NCBI GenBank assembly: GCA_937891875.1
Contig: CALATR010000795.1
Location: forward strand, 1-31,742
Source: an uncultured Pseudomonadota bacterium
GTDB taxonomy: Bacteria; Myxococcota_A; UBA796; GCA-2862545
DNA: 31,742 nt
Direction of reading: 5' to 3'
Shown one piece after another: positions 8,248 through 18,325 of the stretch. A program made the translations under genes and the position numbers. The notes below the pieces were generated by a model. It ran no database searches. It saw only the letters and a list, made by a program, of their open reading frames with translations, and was not told where the DNA came from. The first letter of the stretch is position 1; each line of letters opens with the position of its first letter.

Positions 8248-9870
8248 ATGACGAGGTGGATGCGCGCGGCGCTGGTGGCCGCATCGATGCTCTGGAGCGG
8301 GGAGGCCGGCGCCTCCGAGCCGGAGGACGACCCCTACGTCGCCATCGCCATCCCCGAGACGCCCCGGTCCATGAACCCGATCCGCGCGCGGAACACCGTG
8401 GAGGAGATGGTCTCCGGGCTGCTCGACCTCCCGCTGCTGGACGTGCGCCGGCGCGACGACGGGCGGCTGGTCTTCGAGCCGGGCCTGGCACACACCGCCA
8501 CGGTCCATGACGACCGCATGGGCGTGACCCTGGACCTGCGCGACGACGTTCGCTGGTCCGACGGCACGCCCGTCCGCGCGGAGGACGTGACCGTCGCCTG
8601 GAGGCTCGCCGCTGACCGCCGCAGCGGGAGCCTGCTGCGCCGGGTCGCGGAGCTGCTGGATGGCCTGCCGCAGTCCGACGGCCCCCTCCGGGTCGTGTTC
8701 CGCTTCAAGGCGCCCCATCCGCCCGAGCTGCTGCTGTTCACCGCGTCGCGGCTCTACGCCCCCTCGCACCAGATGCGCTCCCTCGACCCTCGTTTCCTTG
8801 GCTTGCACCAGCACAATGCCCGACCGCTCGCCACGGCTTCCCTGCGGCTGGTCCAGTACGGGCCGTTCACGATCAACGGGCTCCGGCAGGTGGACCTGGC
8901 GCGCAATTCCCAGTTCACCGGGCCTCCCGCGTGGGACACGACCCTGCCGGACGTCATGCTCGGACGTGCCCCGCACAGCGAGAACCACAGCGCTCTCGTC
9001 GGTGAGGTCCACGCCATCCTCGACGTGCCTGCCGAGTACATCTCCGCGTCCCGGTACTGGCCCGGCCGCACCATCCAGACCGGAGCGTATGAGGGCTACC
9101 TCGCCATCTACACGCTGGACCGGCCGCTGGTGGCAGACCCCCGGATCCGCCGAGCCATCGCCCTGGCGGTCGACGTGGAGCGCATCATGCGCGAGGACCG
9201 CGCCGATCGGGATGGCCACGTCTGGGCCCACCGCATGACGGGACCGGTCGCCCCCGCCCTGCGCACCGCCCGATCACGCCAGCGACCGATCCCATGCGAT
9301 CCCGACCAGGCGCGGGCGATCCTGGAGGAGGCGGGCTGGACCGACTCGGACGGCGACGGCATCCGCGATCGGGACGGCACGCCGCTGCGGCTGGTCCTGC
9401 GCGTGCCCGAGCCGGAACCGATGACGTTCGGCGCGTCGGAGTACCTGCTGCACGCCAGGAGCATCCAGCGCGACCTGAGGTCCGTCGGCATCGAGGTCGA
9501 GCGCACCTTCTCGGGCGAGAGCGACATGTTCCTATTCCGCGGGATCTTCTCTCCCTACCCCAACCCCGGCTTCAGCTTCTCGTCCGACGGACCCGCCAAC
9601 TGGTTCGGCTACCACAACGAACGCGTGGACGAGCTCATCGCCCGTGGCGACGCCGCGACCAGACCCCGTCGCTCCGACCGACTCTATCGAAGGGCCCAGA
9701 AGCTGATCTACGCCGATCAACCGGCATTGTTCCTCTACTGGCCCGAGCCGCTGATGTGGATCCACAGCGCCATCGACATCCCCGACGACAGCCTGCATCC
9801 CCTGCGCGACCTGCACCGCTGGAAGGTGGATCTGGACGGCCTGACCAGGCCCGAGCGAGCGTCGCAGTAG
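8248..9870 (+). CDS. Family-5 solute-binding protein, second of a tandem pair
   Basis: This 540-residue paralogue of the preceding protein starts 17 bp after its stop. ATG 8248 follows a G-run (GGGGGG). ATG 8260 is an alternative, but its GAGGTGG is too close. The signal peptide cleaves near AGA|S at about residue 27. Shared marks with the first copy are LRDDVRWSDGTPVRAEDV, the DSDGDGIRDRDG loop at 366-377, IYADQPALFLYW from 487 and a final DLHRWKV. Outside these the two are well diverged, so the duplication is old or the ligands differ. The gene ends the plus-strand run that begins with the TetR gene and converges on the gene at 9887. It is probably periplasmic with unknown substrate. The opening AIPETPRSMNPI corresponds to the usual N-terminal strand of the family. 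Confidence 0.92.
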   Translation: MTRWMRAALVAASMLWSGEAGASEPEDDPYVAIAIPETPRSMNPIRARNTVEEMVSGLLDLPLLDVRRRDDGRLVFEPGLAHTATVHDDRMGVTLDLRDDVRWSDGTPVRAEDVTVAWRLAADRRSGSLLRRVAELLDGLPQSDGPLRVVFRFKAPHPPELLLFTASRLYAPSHQMRSLDPRFLGLHQHNARPLATASLRLVQYGPFTINGLRQVDLARNSQFTGPPAWDTTLPDVMLGRAPHSENHSALVGEVHAILDVPAEYISASRYWPGRTIQTGAYEGYLAIYTLDRPLVADPRIRRAIALAVDVERIMREDRADRDGHVWAHRMTGPVAPALRTARSRQRPIPCDPDQARAILEEAGWTDSDGDGIRDRDGTPLRLVLRVPEPEPMTFGASEYLLHARSIQRDLRSVGIEVERTFSGESDMFLFRGIFSPYPNPGFSFSSDGPANWFGYHNERVDELIARGDAATRPRRSDRLYRRAQKLIYADQPALFLYWPEPLMWIHSAIDIPDDSLHPLRDLHRWKVDLDGLTRPERASQ

Positions 9871-9886
9871 ATCCGGAGAGAGGGAC

Positions 9887-10627
9887 CTACAGCTCCACCG
9901 TGTCCAGCCCCGGTCCGAACACGTCGACCGGCATCTCGTCGGCACCCTTGGGCGGGGGCTTCGTGAGCGTGCCCGCGATGTCCTGGCCGAAGACGCGGCT
10001 CTCGAACTTCACCAGCCAGCCCTCGGACGTGTACCAGGCGGTGTAGGCGAAGCGGGCGTCGGCGCCGGGGCCGGCGGTCCACTTGTAGCCCTCGACCGGG
10101 ACGGTGGTGCCGGCGACGTCGACCTCGGAGGGGCCGAGACGCTCGACCGTGCCGGGCTGCACATCGCCCGTCTCGGCGAAGAGCAGGTTGGCGTCGGTGA
10201 AGCGGGAGAGCGGGACCCGGCTCTCCGGATCGAGCAGATCGGCCGTCGACAGATCCACCGCGCTCAGCGGGAGCTCCTCGGTGTCGGAGCTGCCGCGCTC
10301 GGTGACGGTGAGCATCCAGCCCCGGTACGCGCGGCGACCCTGGACCTCGCGGATGGCTCCCTGCTGCTCGATGACGCTGATGAAGCTGGCCGGCCCGATA
10401 TCGGCGTTGGCGGTCAACTTCTGCCGATAAGCGAAGGACATGCCCAGCATGGACGCGTCGACCCGGGTCTCGGCCTGGAGCGTCCGCAGCTCGACGTCCC
10501 CCAGCTGCTCCGAGCGGACCTTCAGCGTACGCTGGCCTACGGACTTGCCGTTGAGCGTCAGGTCCCAGGCGAGCTCCTTGGGGGCTTCCTGGGCATGGAC
10601 GAGGGAGGCGAGAAGGACAAGGAGCAT
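9887..10627 (-). CDS. Exported beta-rich protein of unknown function
   Basis: This 246-residue protein starts at ATG 10627, with GGGAG eight bases upstream. The frame stays open much further upstream, antisense to the radical SAM gene, but the signal peptide marks the true start: a short hydrophobic core cleaved at VHA|Q near residue 14. The mature protein is predominantly beta strands (WDLTLNGKSVGQRTLKVR, ARFAYTAWYTSEGWLVKFES). Repeated references to a base structure with alternating hydrophobics recall DUF3108-type periplasmic beta proteins, but that is only an impression. There are no Cys residues and no catalytic motif. It diverges from the radical SAM gene (37 bp between starts) and converges on the second solute-binding protein (16 bp gap). 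Confidence 0.85.
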   Translation of the reverse strand: MLLVLLASLVHAQEAPKELAWDLTLNGKSVGQRTLKVRSEQLGDVELRTLQAETRVDASMLGMSFAYRQKLTANADIGPASFISVIEQQGAIREVQGRRAYRGWMLTVTERGSSDTEELPLSAVDLSTADLLDPESRVPLSRFTDANLLFAETGDVQPGTVERLGPSEVDVAGTTVPVEGYKWTAGPGADARFAYTAWYTSEGWLVKFESRVFGQDIAGTLTKPPPKGADEMPVDVFGPGLDTVEL

Positions 10628-10663
10628 CGGTGCGTCTCCCGGGAAGAGGCGCGGAGGGGATGA

Positions 10664-12253
10664 GTGTCCCTGACCCGCCAGGCGCACCCCTGCAACCGCC
10701 AGGGGCGGCGGATCCTTCCTCCGCGTTACGCGCACTCGCTCATGGCAACCGATCGCTGGACCCTGGAGAAGGAGTACCGGGAGCGCGTGGACCGCGAAGT
10801 CCTCGTCGGCCCGGAGCTCGTGCGTGGACCCCACCGCGTGGCGCTGGCCTACCCGTCGCCGTACCGCGCGGGCATGTCCTCGCTCGGCTACCAGTGGATC
10901 CTCCGCCAGCTGCGGGACGCCGGCATCGCCGCCGAGCGGGTCTTCCTGCCCGACGATCCCGACGCGTGGAAGCAGGCCCGCCTGCGCGCCTTCTCGCTGG
11001 AGACCGGCGCGGACCTGTCCAGCTTCCCGGTGATCGCGGTCTCCCTCGCCTACGAGCTCGAGCTGGCCGGCCTCGTCCGCCTGCTCGAGGACTGCGGCAT
11101 CCCCGCCCTGCGCAGGGAGCGCGGTCCGATGGACCCGGCGGTCGTCATCGGCGGACCCCTGACCTTCAGCAACCCGCTGCCCGCCGCCTCCTTCGCCGAC
11201 GTCATGCTGCTCGGCGAGGCCGACGAGACCACGGTCCCCGCCCTGCAGGCCTTCTTCGACCGCCACGACCGCGAGGGCTGGCTCGACGCCGTCGCCGCCC
11301 TGCCCGGCGGGTACGTGCCCGAGCGCATGGGCGCCCGCCTGCCCCCGGTCGCCAAGGCCACCGACGCGCTGCTCCCCGCCCGCTCGATGATCCTGACGCC
11401 GGACACCGAGCTGTCGAACATGTTCCTGCTCGAGGGCGAGCGCGGCTGCCACCGCCAGTGCACCTTCTGCGTGATGCGCCGCACGACCAACGGCGGCATG
11501 CGCCTGGTGTCCCCGGAGCGGATCCTGGAGCTGGTGCCCGACGAGGCCCCCAAGGTGGGTCTGGTGGGCGCCGCGATCTCAGACCACCCCAAGCTGCCCG
11601 ACCTCCTCGAGACCCTGGTGGCCGCGGGCAAGGGCGTCGGCGTGAGCAGCCTGCGGGCGGATCGTGTCGCTCGCAAGCCACGGATCGCCCAGCTGCTCCG
11701 CGCGTCCGGGGCCCGCACCCTGACCGTGGCGAGCGACGCCGCCAGCCAGCGCCTGCGCCGGACCATCTCCAAGGGCACGACCGAAGCGCACCTGCTCACC
11801 TGCGCAGAACAGGCGGGCGACCTCGGCTTCGACGTGCTCAAGGTCTACATGATGGTCGGCGTGCCCGACGAGACGGACGAGGACCTCGAGGAGCTCATCG
11901 CCTTCACCCGCCAGCTCGCCGCGAAGAGCCGGGTGGCCCTGGGCATCTCGACCTTTGTCGCCAAGCGCATGACACCGATGGACGGATCGGGATTCGCGGG
12001 GATCAAGCCCGTCGAGAAGCGACTGAAGACCATCACCCGCGGCCTGCAGGGCAAGGCCCAGGTGCGGGCGACGTCGGTCCGCTGGGCCTGGGTCGAGTAC
12101 GTGCTGGCCCAGGGCGGCCCGCTGGCCGGTGAGGCCGTCATGCACGCGGTCCGCGACGGGGGCAGCTTCGCCGACTACAAGCGCGCGTTCAAGCGCCTGC
12201 CCCCCGAGGACCACCGCCCGTGGGCGAGCCTGGAAGAGGCACTCGCCGGCTGA
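10664..12253 (+). CDS. Radical SAM enzyme with N-terminal B12-binding-like Rossmann domain
   Basis: This protein has 529 residues if started at GTG 10664, which has GGAGG at 10653-10657 in good position. ATG 10742 (503 residues, no ribosome site) begins where family members I recall begin, so the start is uncertain. Residues ~55-200 look like a B12-binding-type Rossmann fold (VALAYPSPYRAGMSSLGYQ, then VVIGGPLTFSNP), without a visible DxHxxG cobalamin ligand motif. The radical SAM cluster motif CxxxCxxC is Cys262, Cys266 and Cys269 (GCHRQCTFC). A GGMRL loop follows, and the core ends near GISTFVAKRMTPMDG. It should bind a 4Fe-4S cluster and cleave S-adenosylmethionine. The organisation resembles the TIGR03960/YgiQ-like group, and the substrate is unknown. 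No partner gene lies beside it. Confidence 0.88.
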   Translation: MSLTRQAHPCNRQGRRILPPRYAHSLMATDRWTLEKEYRERVDREVLVGPELVRGPHRVALAYPSPYRAGMSSLGYQWILRQLRDAGIAAERVFLPDDPDAWKQARLRAFSLETGADLSSFPVIAVSLAYELELAGLVRLLEDCGIPALRRERGPMDPAVVIGGPLTFSNPLPAASFADVMLLGEADETTVPALQAFFDRHDREGWLDAVAALPGGYVPERMGARLPPVAKATDALLPARSMILTPDTELSNMFLLEGERGCHRQCTFCVMRRTTNGGMRLVSPERILELVPDEAPKVGLVGAAISDHPKLPDLLETLVAAGKGVGVSSLRADRVARKPRIAQLLRASGARTLTVASDAASQRLRRTISKGTTEAHLLTCAEQAGDLGFDVLKVYMMVGVPDETDEDLEELIAFTRQLAAKSRVALGISTFVAKRMTPMDGSGFAGIKPVEKRLKTITRGLQGKAQVRATSVRWAWVEYVLAQGGPLAGEAVMHAVRDGGSFADYKRAFKRLPPEDHRPWASLEEALAG

Positions 12254-12263
12254 TTCCCACCGC

Positions 12264-13781
12264 CTACCGCGCCGAGCCGTCCCAGCCGATCCGGGCGACG
12301 AACACGTCCGCCTTGCCCTGGTTCTCCCCGCCGAGGGACTCGAACGTGGCGCCTGCGATGACGACGGCGTCGCCGTGCCTGGCGGCCGACCAGGGCACCG
12401 CAGAGGTCGTACCCAGGGTGTCCTGCCACAGGATGCTCCCGTCGCTCAGGTCCAGCACCGCCATGTTGGAGATGAAGCCGCCCTCCACGCGCTCCAGCAT
12501 GAGCACGAAGACCCGGTCGCCATCGACGAGGACGCGCCGCACGCGCACGTCGTCCTCGGTGGTCCAGTAGCGGGTCCAGACCTTGGAGCCGTCGGACTCG
12601 AGGAGCTGCACGAAGGGCTCGTCGCGGCCGCTGCCGGGTCCGTTGCCGTCCAGCAGGCCGTCGTTGGTGACCCGCCCGCCGATGACCATGGCGAGCCCGT
12701 CAACCACGGCCACATCTGCGATCTGCACGTTGCCGGTGCCGACCCCGAACGCGTTGACGGGCGTGCCGTCGGGCTTCAGGTGGGCGACGAAGCTGCCCCA
12801 CGGGTCCTCGCCGGACTGCCCCGGGAAGATGCCCTCCGCGTCGTAGGGCAGGCCCCAGGCCAGGAGGTCCGGGCCGTAGTTGACGGCGCCGTAGAGGTTG
12901 ATGCCCCGCTCGGTGGACGGGAACCAGTCCGACGCGGTCTGGGTGCTGCCGTCCAGGCTGTAGCGCCCGACGGCGAGGCCGCCGGTGCCGCCCGAGTCGT
13001 CGGTGGACGTCGCCATCCACACCTGGTCACCCGCCACGCCAGCCGCGACCGGGGCGTGATCGCCGGCCGCGTCGAGGGGGAACGGGGTGCCCGCCTTGCC
13101 CCCGCGGACCGGCACCAGGTACGCGTTGCCGTTGCTCTCGCTCGCGCCGACGTAGACCGTGTCGTCGATCCCGGTGAGCTCGCTCGCCGAGGTCAGGGTG
13201 CCGCCGAGGTAGACCGGCCCCTCGACCTCGCCCGAGACAGTCACGCTGAGCAGCGCCGGCTCGGTGTTGGCGCCGAAGATCGTCGACAGGTGCACCGTGC
13301 CCTGCGCGTCGACCCAGGCGTCGACGGGATACTCGGAGTCCAGCGTGCCCCACTGCACGATGGTGCCGCCCCAGTCCGTGTCGACGACGATCGGCACCTC
13401 GATGAGGCCGACGCCGGCGCTGTTGGTCGCGACCAGGCGCACCCGGCAGTCACCGAGGTAGTCGCTGCTCGCGGTGATCCCGAGCGAGGCCTCGCCCTGG
13501 TCCAGGGACACGCAGCCTTCGGGGGTCGCGTCGCTGGTGAGCTCGACCGTCGCGCCGCCGTCGTCCACGGAGAACGCGAGGGAGGTGGAGTCGCCCTGGG
13601 CCAGCACGATGCGGTCCGAGGCCATGGTGATCGCCGGGGCTACGGGCTCGGTGTCGGTCTCGCCCGTGTCCGTGTCGTCGGTGCCGTCAGTGACGCCGGT
13701 GTCGTCGGGGCAGTCCGTCTCGCAGCCCCCGTCGTCACACGCGCCGAGCACCAGGATCGCAGCGGCCAGCAGCTTCTTCAT
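12264..13781 (-). CDS. Lipoprotein with Asp/Thr linker and propeller-like domain
   Basis: This 505-residue protein starts at ATG 13781 with GGGGAGG five bases upstream. The lipobox is LGAC (Cys15), followed by a Cys/Asp-rich CDDGGCETDC start and a D/T/G linker to about residue 48. Residues ~50-130 look like an Ig-like domain (LAQGDSTSLAFSVDDGGATV). The rest repeats a blade-like pattern of hydrophobic strands ending in aromatic/Gly turns. Examples are LLSVTVSGEVEGPVYLGG, AMVIGGRVTNDG, MAVLDLSDGSILWQDTLG and VVIAGATFES. This suggests a PQQ/SBBP-type beta-propeller that may bind a ligand or another surface protein. No catalytic residues are seen. The gene converges on the radical SAM gene with only 10 bp between the stops. 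Confidence 0.87.
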   Translation of the reverse strand: MKKLLAAAILVLGACDDGGCETDCPDDTGVTDGTDDTDTGETDTEPVAPAITMASDRIVLAQGDSTSLAFSVDDGGATVELTSDATPEGCVSLDQGEASLGITASSDYLGDCRVRLVATNSAGVGLIEVPIVVDTDWGGTIVQWGTLDSEYPVDAWVDAQGTVHLSTIFGANTEPALLSVTVSGEVEGPVYLGGTLTSASELTGIDDTVYVGASESNGNAYLVPVRGGKAGTPFPLDAAGDHAPVAAGVAGDQVWMATSTDDSGGTGGLAVGRYSLDGSTQTASDWFPSTERGINLYGAVNYGPDLLAWGLPYDAEGIFPGQSGEDPWGSFVAHLKPDGTPVNAFGVGTGNVQIADVAVVDGLAMVIGGRVTNDGLLDGNGPGSGRDEPFVQLLESDGSKVWTRYWTTEDDVRVRRVLVDGDRVFVLMLERVEGGFISNMAVLDLSDGSILWQDTLGTTSAVPWSAARHGDAVVIAGATFESLGGENQGKADVFVARIGWDGSAR

Positions 13782-13900
13782 GTCGCCTCCCCGCAGGGCG
13801 TAACGACCGCCCCAGCGGTGCGCACTCGCCCGACGGTGACGAAGAACCCACCGTACCGGGCGCGCGGTCGGTCTTCGGGCCCTCGTGTGGGGCACACCCC

Positions 13901-13917
13901 GATCCGACCCGCGGATC
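13901..13917. promoter_or_regulatory. Inverted repeat just upstream of the His-rich protein gene
   Basis: GATCCG-ACCCG-CGGATC is a 6-bp perfect inverted repeat with a 5-base loop, ending 7 bp before the ribosome site (GGAG, 13925-13928) of the gene at 13934. It lies in the 152-bp gap between divergent genes, beside a smaller GTGTG-GGG-CACAC repeat (13885-13897 region). It could be an operator or leader hairpin; in GC-rich DNA it may also be chance. Confidence 0.22.
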
Positions 13918-13933
13918 ACCCCCCGGAGTCCCC

Positions 13934-14473
13934 ATGCTGCCCCTGCTGCTGGCAGGCCTGGCGTGCGCGTCGCAGCCGGCCCTCCCCGGCCCCCACCCGC
14001 CGCAGCACGAAGAAGAGGCGCACCAGCCCTCTCCTCGACACCACGGGTTCCACACCATCGTCGCGGTCAAGGCGCTGGGCGGCTGGGTGAACCACGACCA
14101 CCATGGCGAGGCGTCGATCGGCGCGAGCGTCTTCCTCGAGCACGTCCTGATCACGCACGTGCTGGAGCTGGAGCTCGCGGGCGGCTGGGTCCGCCACGGC
14201 GGCGAGGACGCGGTGCCGCTGGAGGCGCTGCTCAAGGCGCCGCTGCTGCACTTCGGAATCAATGAGCTGCACGCCGGCGCCGGGGTCGTCGTCGCCGTGC
14301 CCTGGAAGCATCCCGATCAGGCCCAGGCCGGCATCATCGCCACGGCGGACGTCTTCTCCTGGTTCCATCCGCGGGTCGGCCTGCTGGTGGAGGTGAACGT
14401 GCAGGAGTTCCCGGCCGTGAAGGGCAACCTCTTCGAGGCCGAGCTGGGCGTCGGGATCGCGGCGCGGTTCTGA
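13934..14473 (+). CDS. Small histidine-rich outer-membrane-like protein
   Basis: This 179-residue protein starts at ATG 13934 with GGAG five bases upstream. The signal peptide is short and Leu-rich, with cleavage likely after ACA (residue 12). The Cys lies in a poor lipobox context. The mature N-terminus is strikingly His-rich: nine His between residues 21 and 57, including an HDHH at 54-57, and sixteen in all. From about residue 40 the sequence alternates hydrophobic and polar residues in strand-length blocks (SIGASVFLEHVLITHVLELE, AGAGVVVAVPW, GLLVEVNVQEF). It ends in GVGIAARF, with the C-terminal Phe typical of outer-membrane beta-barrels. A small eight-strand barrel with a metal-binding extension is my inference. 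It converges on the next gene with 6 bp between. Confidence 0.8.
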   Translation: MLPLLLAGLACASQPALPGPHPPQHEEEAHQPSPRHHGFHTIVAVKALGGWVNHDHHGEASIGASVFLEHVLITHVLELELAGGWVRHGGEDAVPLEALLKAPLLHFGINELHAGAGVVVAVPWKHPDQAQAGIIATADVFSWFHPRVGLLVEVNVQEFPAVKGNLFEAELGVGIAARF

Positions 14474-14479
14474 GGCGCC

Positions 14480-15238
14480 CTAGTTGGCCACATCGTCCAC
14501 CGGCTCCTCGTCGGTGACCAGCCAGCGGGCCCGCAGGTCGTCGTCGCTGGCGAGGGCGGGGGAGGTGGCGACCGCGCCGCGCCACACGGCGTAGCGCTGA
14601 GCCGGGGTCAGGGTCGACGTGGGCCCGTCCGCGACCGTGCACACGGCGTCCGCGACCGCGCCGCCCCGGGCCAGGGCGTGGGCCAGGCTGGCGACATCCT
14701 CGACCGGCAGATCCTCGACCAGGATGGGCGGGAGCCGGGCGCGGATGGCGTCCACATCGCCCAGGCGCGCGAGCACGTCCAGCTCCACCGCGCGCAGGCC
14801 CGCGTTGCGGAGGCGATCGAGGAGAAGCTGCGTTCGACCCGGATCTCCGGGCTCGACGCTGGCCCAGGCTTGCAGCAGCGCATCCTCGACCGAGCCGTCC
14901 TCCGCCCGGGGATCGGGGAACAGCAGCACGCCCACGTCGAGGCCGGCGACCGCAGCGGCCAGCACCGGGGCCAGCTCGTGCAGGCTCGCACCCCGGGCCA
15001 GCGCGGCCGCCTCGGCGACCGACAGGGGGACCGCCCCGCGGATCAGCGCGGCGGCGAGCGCGACCAGCAGGGCCCGATCGACCTCGTCCCGGGCGAGCGC
15101 CTCCCGCAGCCACTCCGCCGGACGCAGGGCCTCGACGACCGTGCCGCCACCGGCGAGGGCGTCGGACTGCACGGCGGCGGCGAACGACGGGGCGTCGGGG
15201 AAGTCGCGTCCGGCGATGGTGCGAGGGAAGGCGAGCAC
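14480..15238 (-). CDS. Soluble helical protein of unknown function
   Basis: This 252-residue protein starts at GTG 15238, with AGGA seven bases upstream. No ATG start in this frame fits better. It has no signal peptide or membrane segment. It is Ala/Leu/Asp-rich and almost entirely helical. Examples are EALARDEVDRALLVALAAAL, SVAEAAALARGASLHELAPV and LLLDRLRNAGLRAVELDVLA. The spacing is reminiscent of TPR or HEAT-like solenoids, without a clear consensus. I know no family and see no catalytic motif. The opposite strand is also open here, but it lacks plausible protein character, and the GC-rich third positions fit the minus frame. The gene diverges from the lipoprotein at 15296 and converges on the His-rich protein. 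Confidence 0.75.
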   Translation of the reverse strand: MLAFPRTIAGRDFPDAPSFAAAVQSDALAGGGTVVEALRPAEWLREALARDEVDRALLVALAAALIRGAVPLSVAEAAALARGASLHELAPVLAAAVAGLDVGVLLFPDPRAEDGSVEDALLQAWASVEPGDPGRTQLLLDRLRNAGLRAVELDVLARLGDVDAIRARLPPILVEDLPVEDVASLAHALARGGAVADAVCTVADGPTSTLTPAQRYAVWRGAVATSPALASDDDLRARWLVTDEEPVDDVAN

Positions 15239-15273
15239 GGGCGGATCCTACACCGGCCGTCCCGCGCACCCGG

Positions 15274-15279
15274 TACAAT
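15274..15279 (+). promoter_or_regulatory. Candidate -10 element of the beta-helix lipoprotein gene
   Basis: TACAAT is a 5/6 match to the sigma-70 -10 box, 16 bases before the ATG at 15296 in otherwise GC-rich DNA. Transcription would start about where the ribosome site GGAGG (15287-15291) begins, giving an unusually short leader. No -35 box is recognisable. Confidence 0.3.
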
Positions 15280-15295
15280 CGGGACTGGAGGTCCC

Positions 15296-16177
15296 ATGCG
15301 CGCGTTGCCACTCTGGTTGGCCCTGGCCGGCTGTGCCGGTGGAACCGTGCAGATCGCCGATGAGACCGCGACGGACACCGACGAGGACACCGACTCCGAC
15401 CCCACCACCCCGGACGTGCTCCCGTCCTGCGACCCGTTCGCCGTCTCCGTCGTCGAGCACATCACCATCGACCACGGCAGCACCGTGGCTGCCCTGCCCG
15501 GCGGCGAGCAGCGGGAGATCACCAGCCTGAGCATCGACGCCGCGGAGGCGTGCGGGATCGACCTGCGAAGCGGCACCCTGCTCGCGGACCTGGCGGTGGG
15601 ACCGGACGGCTACCCCGACGTCGTGCTGTGCCCGGGCAGGGAAGGTGCCTACGAAGGTGATCAGCGGATCCTGGAGGAGCCGGTCGCGCCGTGGAGCCTG
15701 CTGCCCCCCTCCGATCTGCCCGACAACGGCGGCGACAAGATCCTCGAGTGGAGCGACACCGCCACCTTCACCGTCGACCGCGTCTTCGACGACCTCCGGG
15801 TCCGAACCCGCGGCGAGCTGGTCATCGACGGCGACGTCGACATCCTCGTGAATGGCACGTTGGAGCTGAACAACGGCATCGTCAGCCTGACCCCGGGGAG
15901 CGAGCTGGACCTGTGGGTCGCCGGCGGTGCGCAGATCCTGTGGGCGAGCCGGCTGAATGCGGGTAGCGACAGCGCCGACGTGCGCCTGCACGTGCTGCCC
16001 GGCGCGAGCCTGGAGGTGAACCAGGGCTCGACCGTGAACGCGCGGGTGCGAGCACCCGACAGCCCGGTGGTGATCTCCGGGCGCCGAACGGTGCTGGTGG
16101 GCACCGCGCAGGCACGGGAGCTCGACGTGCTGTGGGGTGCCGTGGTGTTCGGGGACGAGGGGCTGGTCTGCCCGTAG
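15296..16177 (+). CDS. Lipoprotein with beta-helix-like domain
   Basis: This 293-residue protein starts at ATG 15296 with GGAGG at 15287-15291. The lipobox is ALAGC (Cys13), followed by a short T/D linker (TATDTDEDTDSD). The C-terminal half from about residue 165 is a run of short, evenly spaced beta strands with no helices. The strands include LVIDGDVDILVNGTLEL, VSLTPGSELDLWVAGG, VRLHVLPGASLEV and VLVGTAQARELDV. This pattern resembles a right-handed beta-helix, as in DUF7305- or bactofilin-like proteins. Three to four Cys (SCDPF, EACGIDL, VVLCPG, GLVCP) may form disulfides. There is no enzymatic motif. It is probably surface-exposed or periplasmic. Its stop lies 3 bp from the uvrB stop on the other strand. 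Confidence 0.85.
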   Translation: MRALPLWLALAGCAGGTVQIADETATDTDEDTDSDPTTPDVLPSCDPFAVSVVEHITIDHGSTVAALPGGEQREITSLSIDAAEACGIDLRSGTLLADLAVGPDGYPDVVLCPGREGAYEGDQRILEEPVAPWSLLPPSDLPDNGGDKILEWSDTATFTVDRVFDDLRVRTRGELVIDGDVDILVNGTLELNNGIVSLTPGSELDLWVAGGAQILWASRLNAGSDSADVRLHVLPGASLEVNQGSTVNARVRAPDSPVVISGRRTVLVGTAQARELDVLWGAVVFGDEGLVCP

Positions 16178-16180
16178 CCC

Positions 16181-18241
<2,061 letters not shown>

Positions 18242-18243
18242 GA

Positions 18244-18290
18244 ACGCTCCGTGAGGGCAGGAGCGTAAGCGCGCGAGCGAGGGCCGTCAG
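18244..18290 (-). promoter_or_regulatory. Candidate uvrB promoter and overlapping inverted repeat
   Basis: Reading the minus strand, CTGACG (18290-18285) lies 17 bp before TACGCT (18267-18262), a plausible -35/-10 pair, 20 bases upstream of the uvrB start. A perfect 7-bp inverted repeat, ACGCTCC at 18266-18260 and GGAGCGT at 18250-18244 (minus-strand reading) with a 9-base spacer, covers the -10 and the ribosome site GGAG. As DNA it could be an operator. If transcription starts further upstream, the RNA hairpin would hide the ribosome site. It does not resemble the myxobacterial LexA box as I remember it. Confidence 0.4.
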
Positions 18291-18298
18291 GGGGTCAG

Positions 18299-18316
18299 CT
18301 GCCAGGGGGGTGGCAG
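18299..18316 (-). terminator. GC hairpin after the 409-residue protein gene
   Basis: CTGCCA at 18299-18304 and TGGCAG at 18311-18316 pair around a six-G (plus strand) loop, starting nine bases after the stop of the gene at 18326. The position suits a terminator separating that gene from uvrB, but there is no T-tract, so it may only be a pause or stabilising hairpin. Confidence 0.3.
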
Positions 18317-18325
18317 GAGGGGCGG

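Noticed and set aside
6435..8249. Long minus-strand frame across the first solute-binding protein.
   Set aside because: Composition-driven shadow; the plus frame shows the full family-5 pattern and a signal peptide.
12129..14090. Long plus-strand frame across the lipoprotein at 12264-13781.
   Set aside because: No domain and Arg/Gly/Ala-biased; the minus frame has a ribosome site, lipobox and linker.
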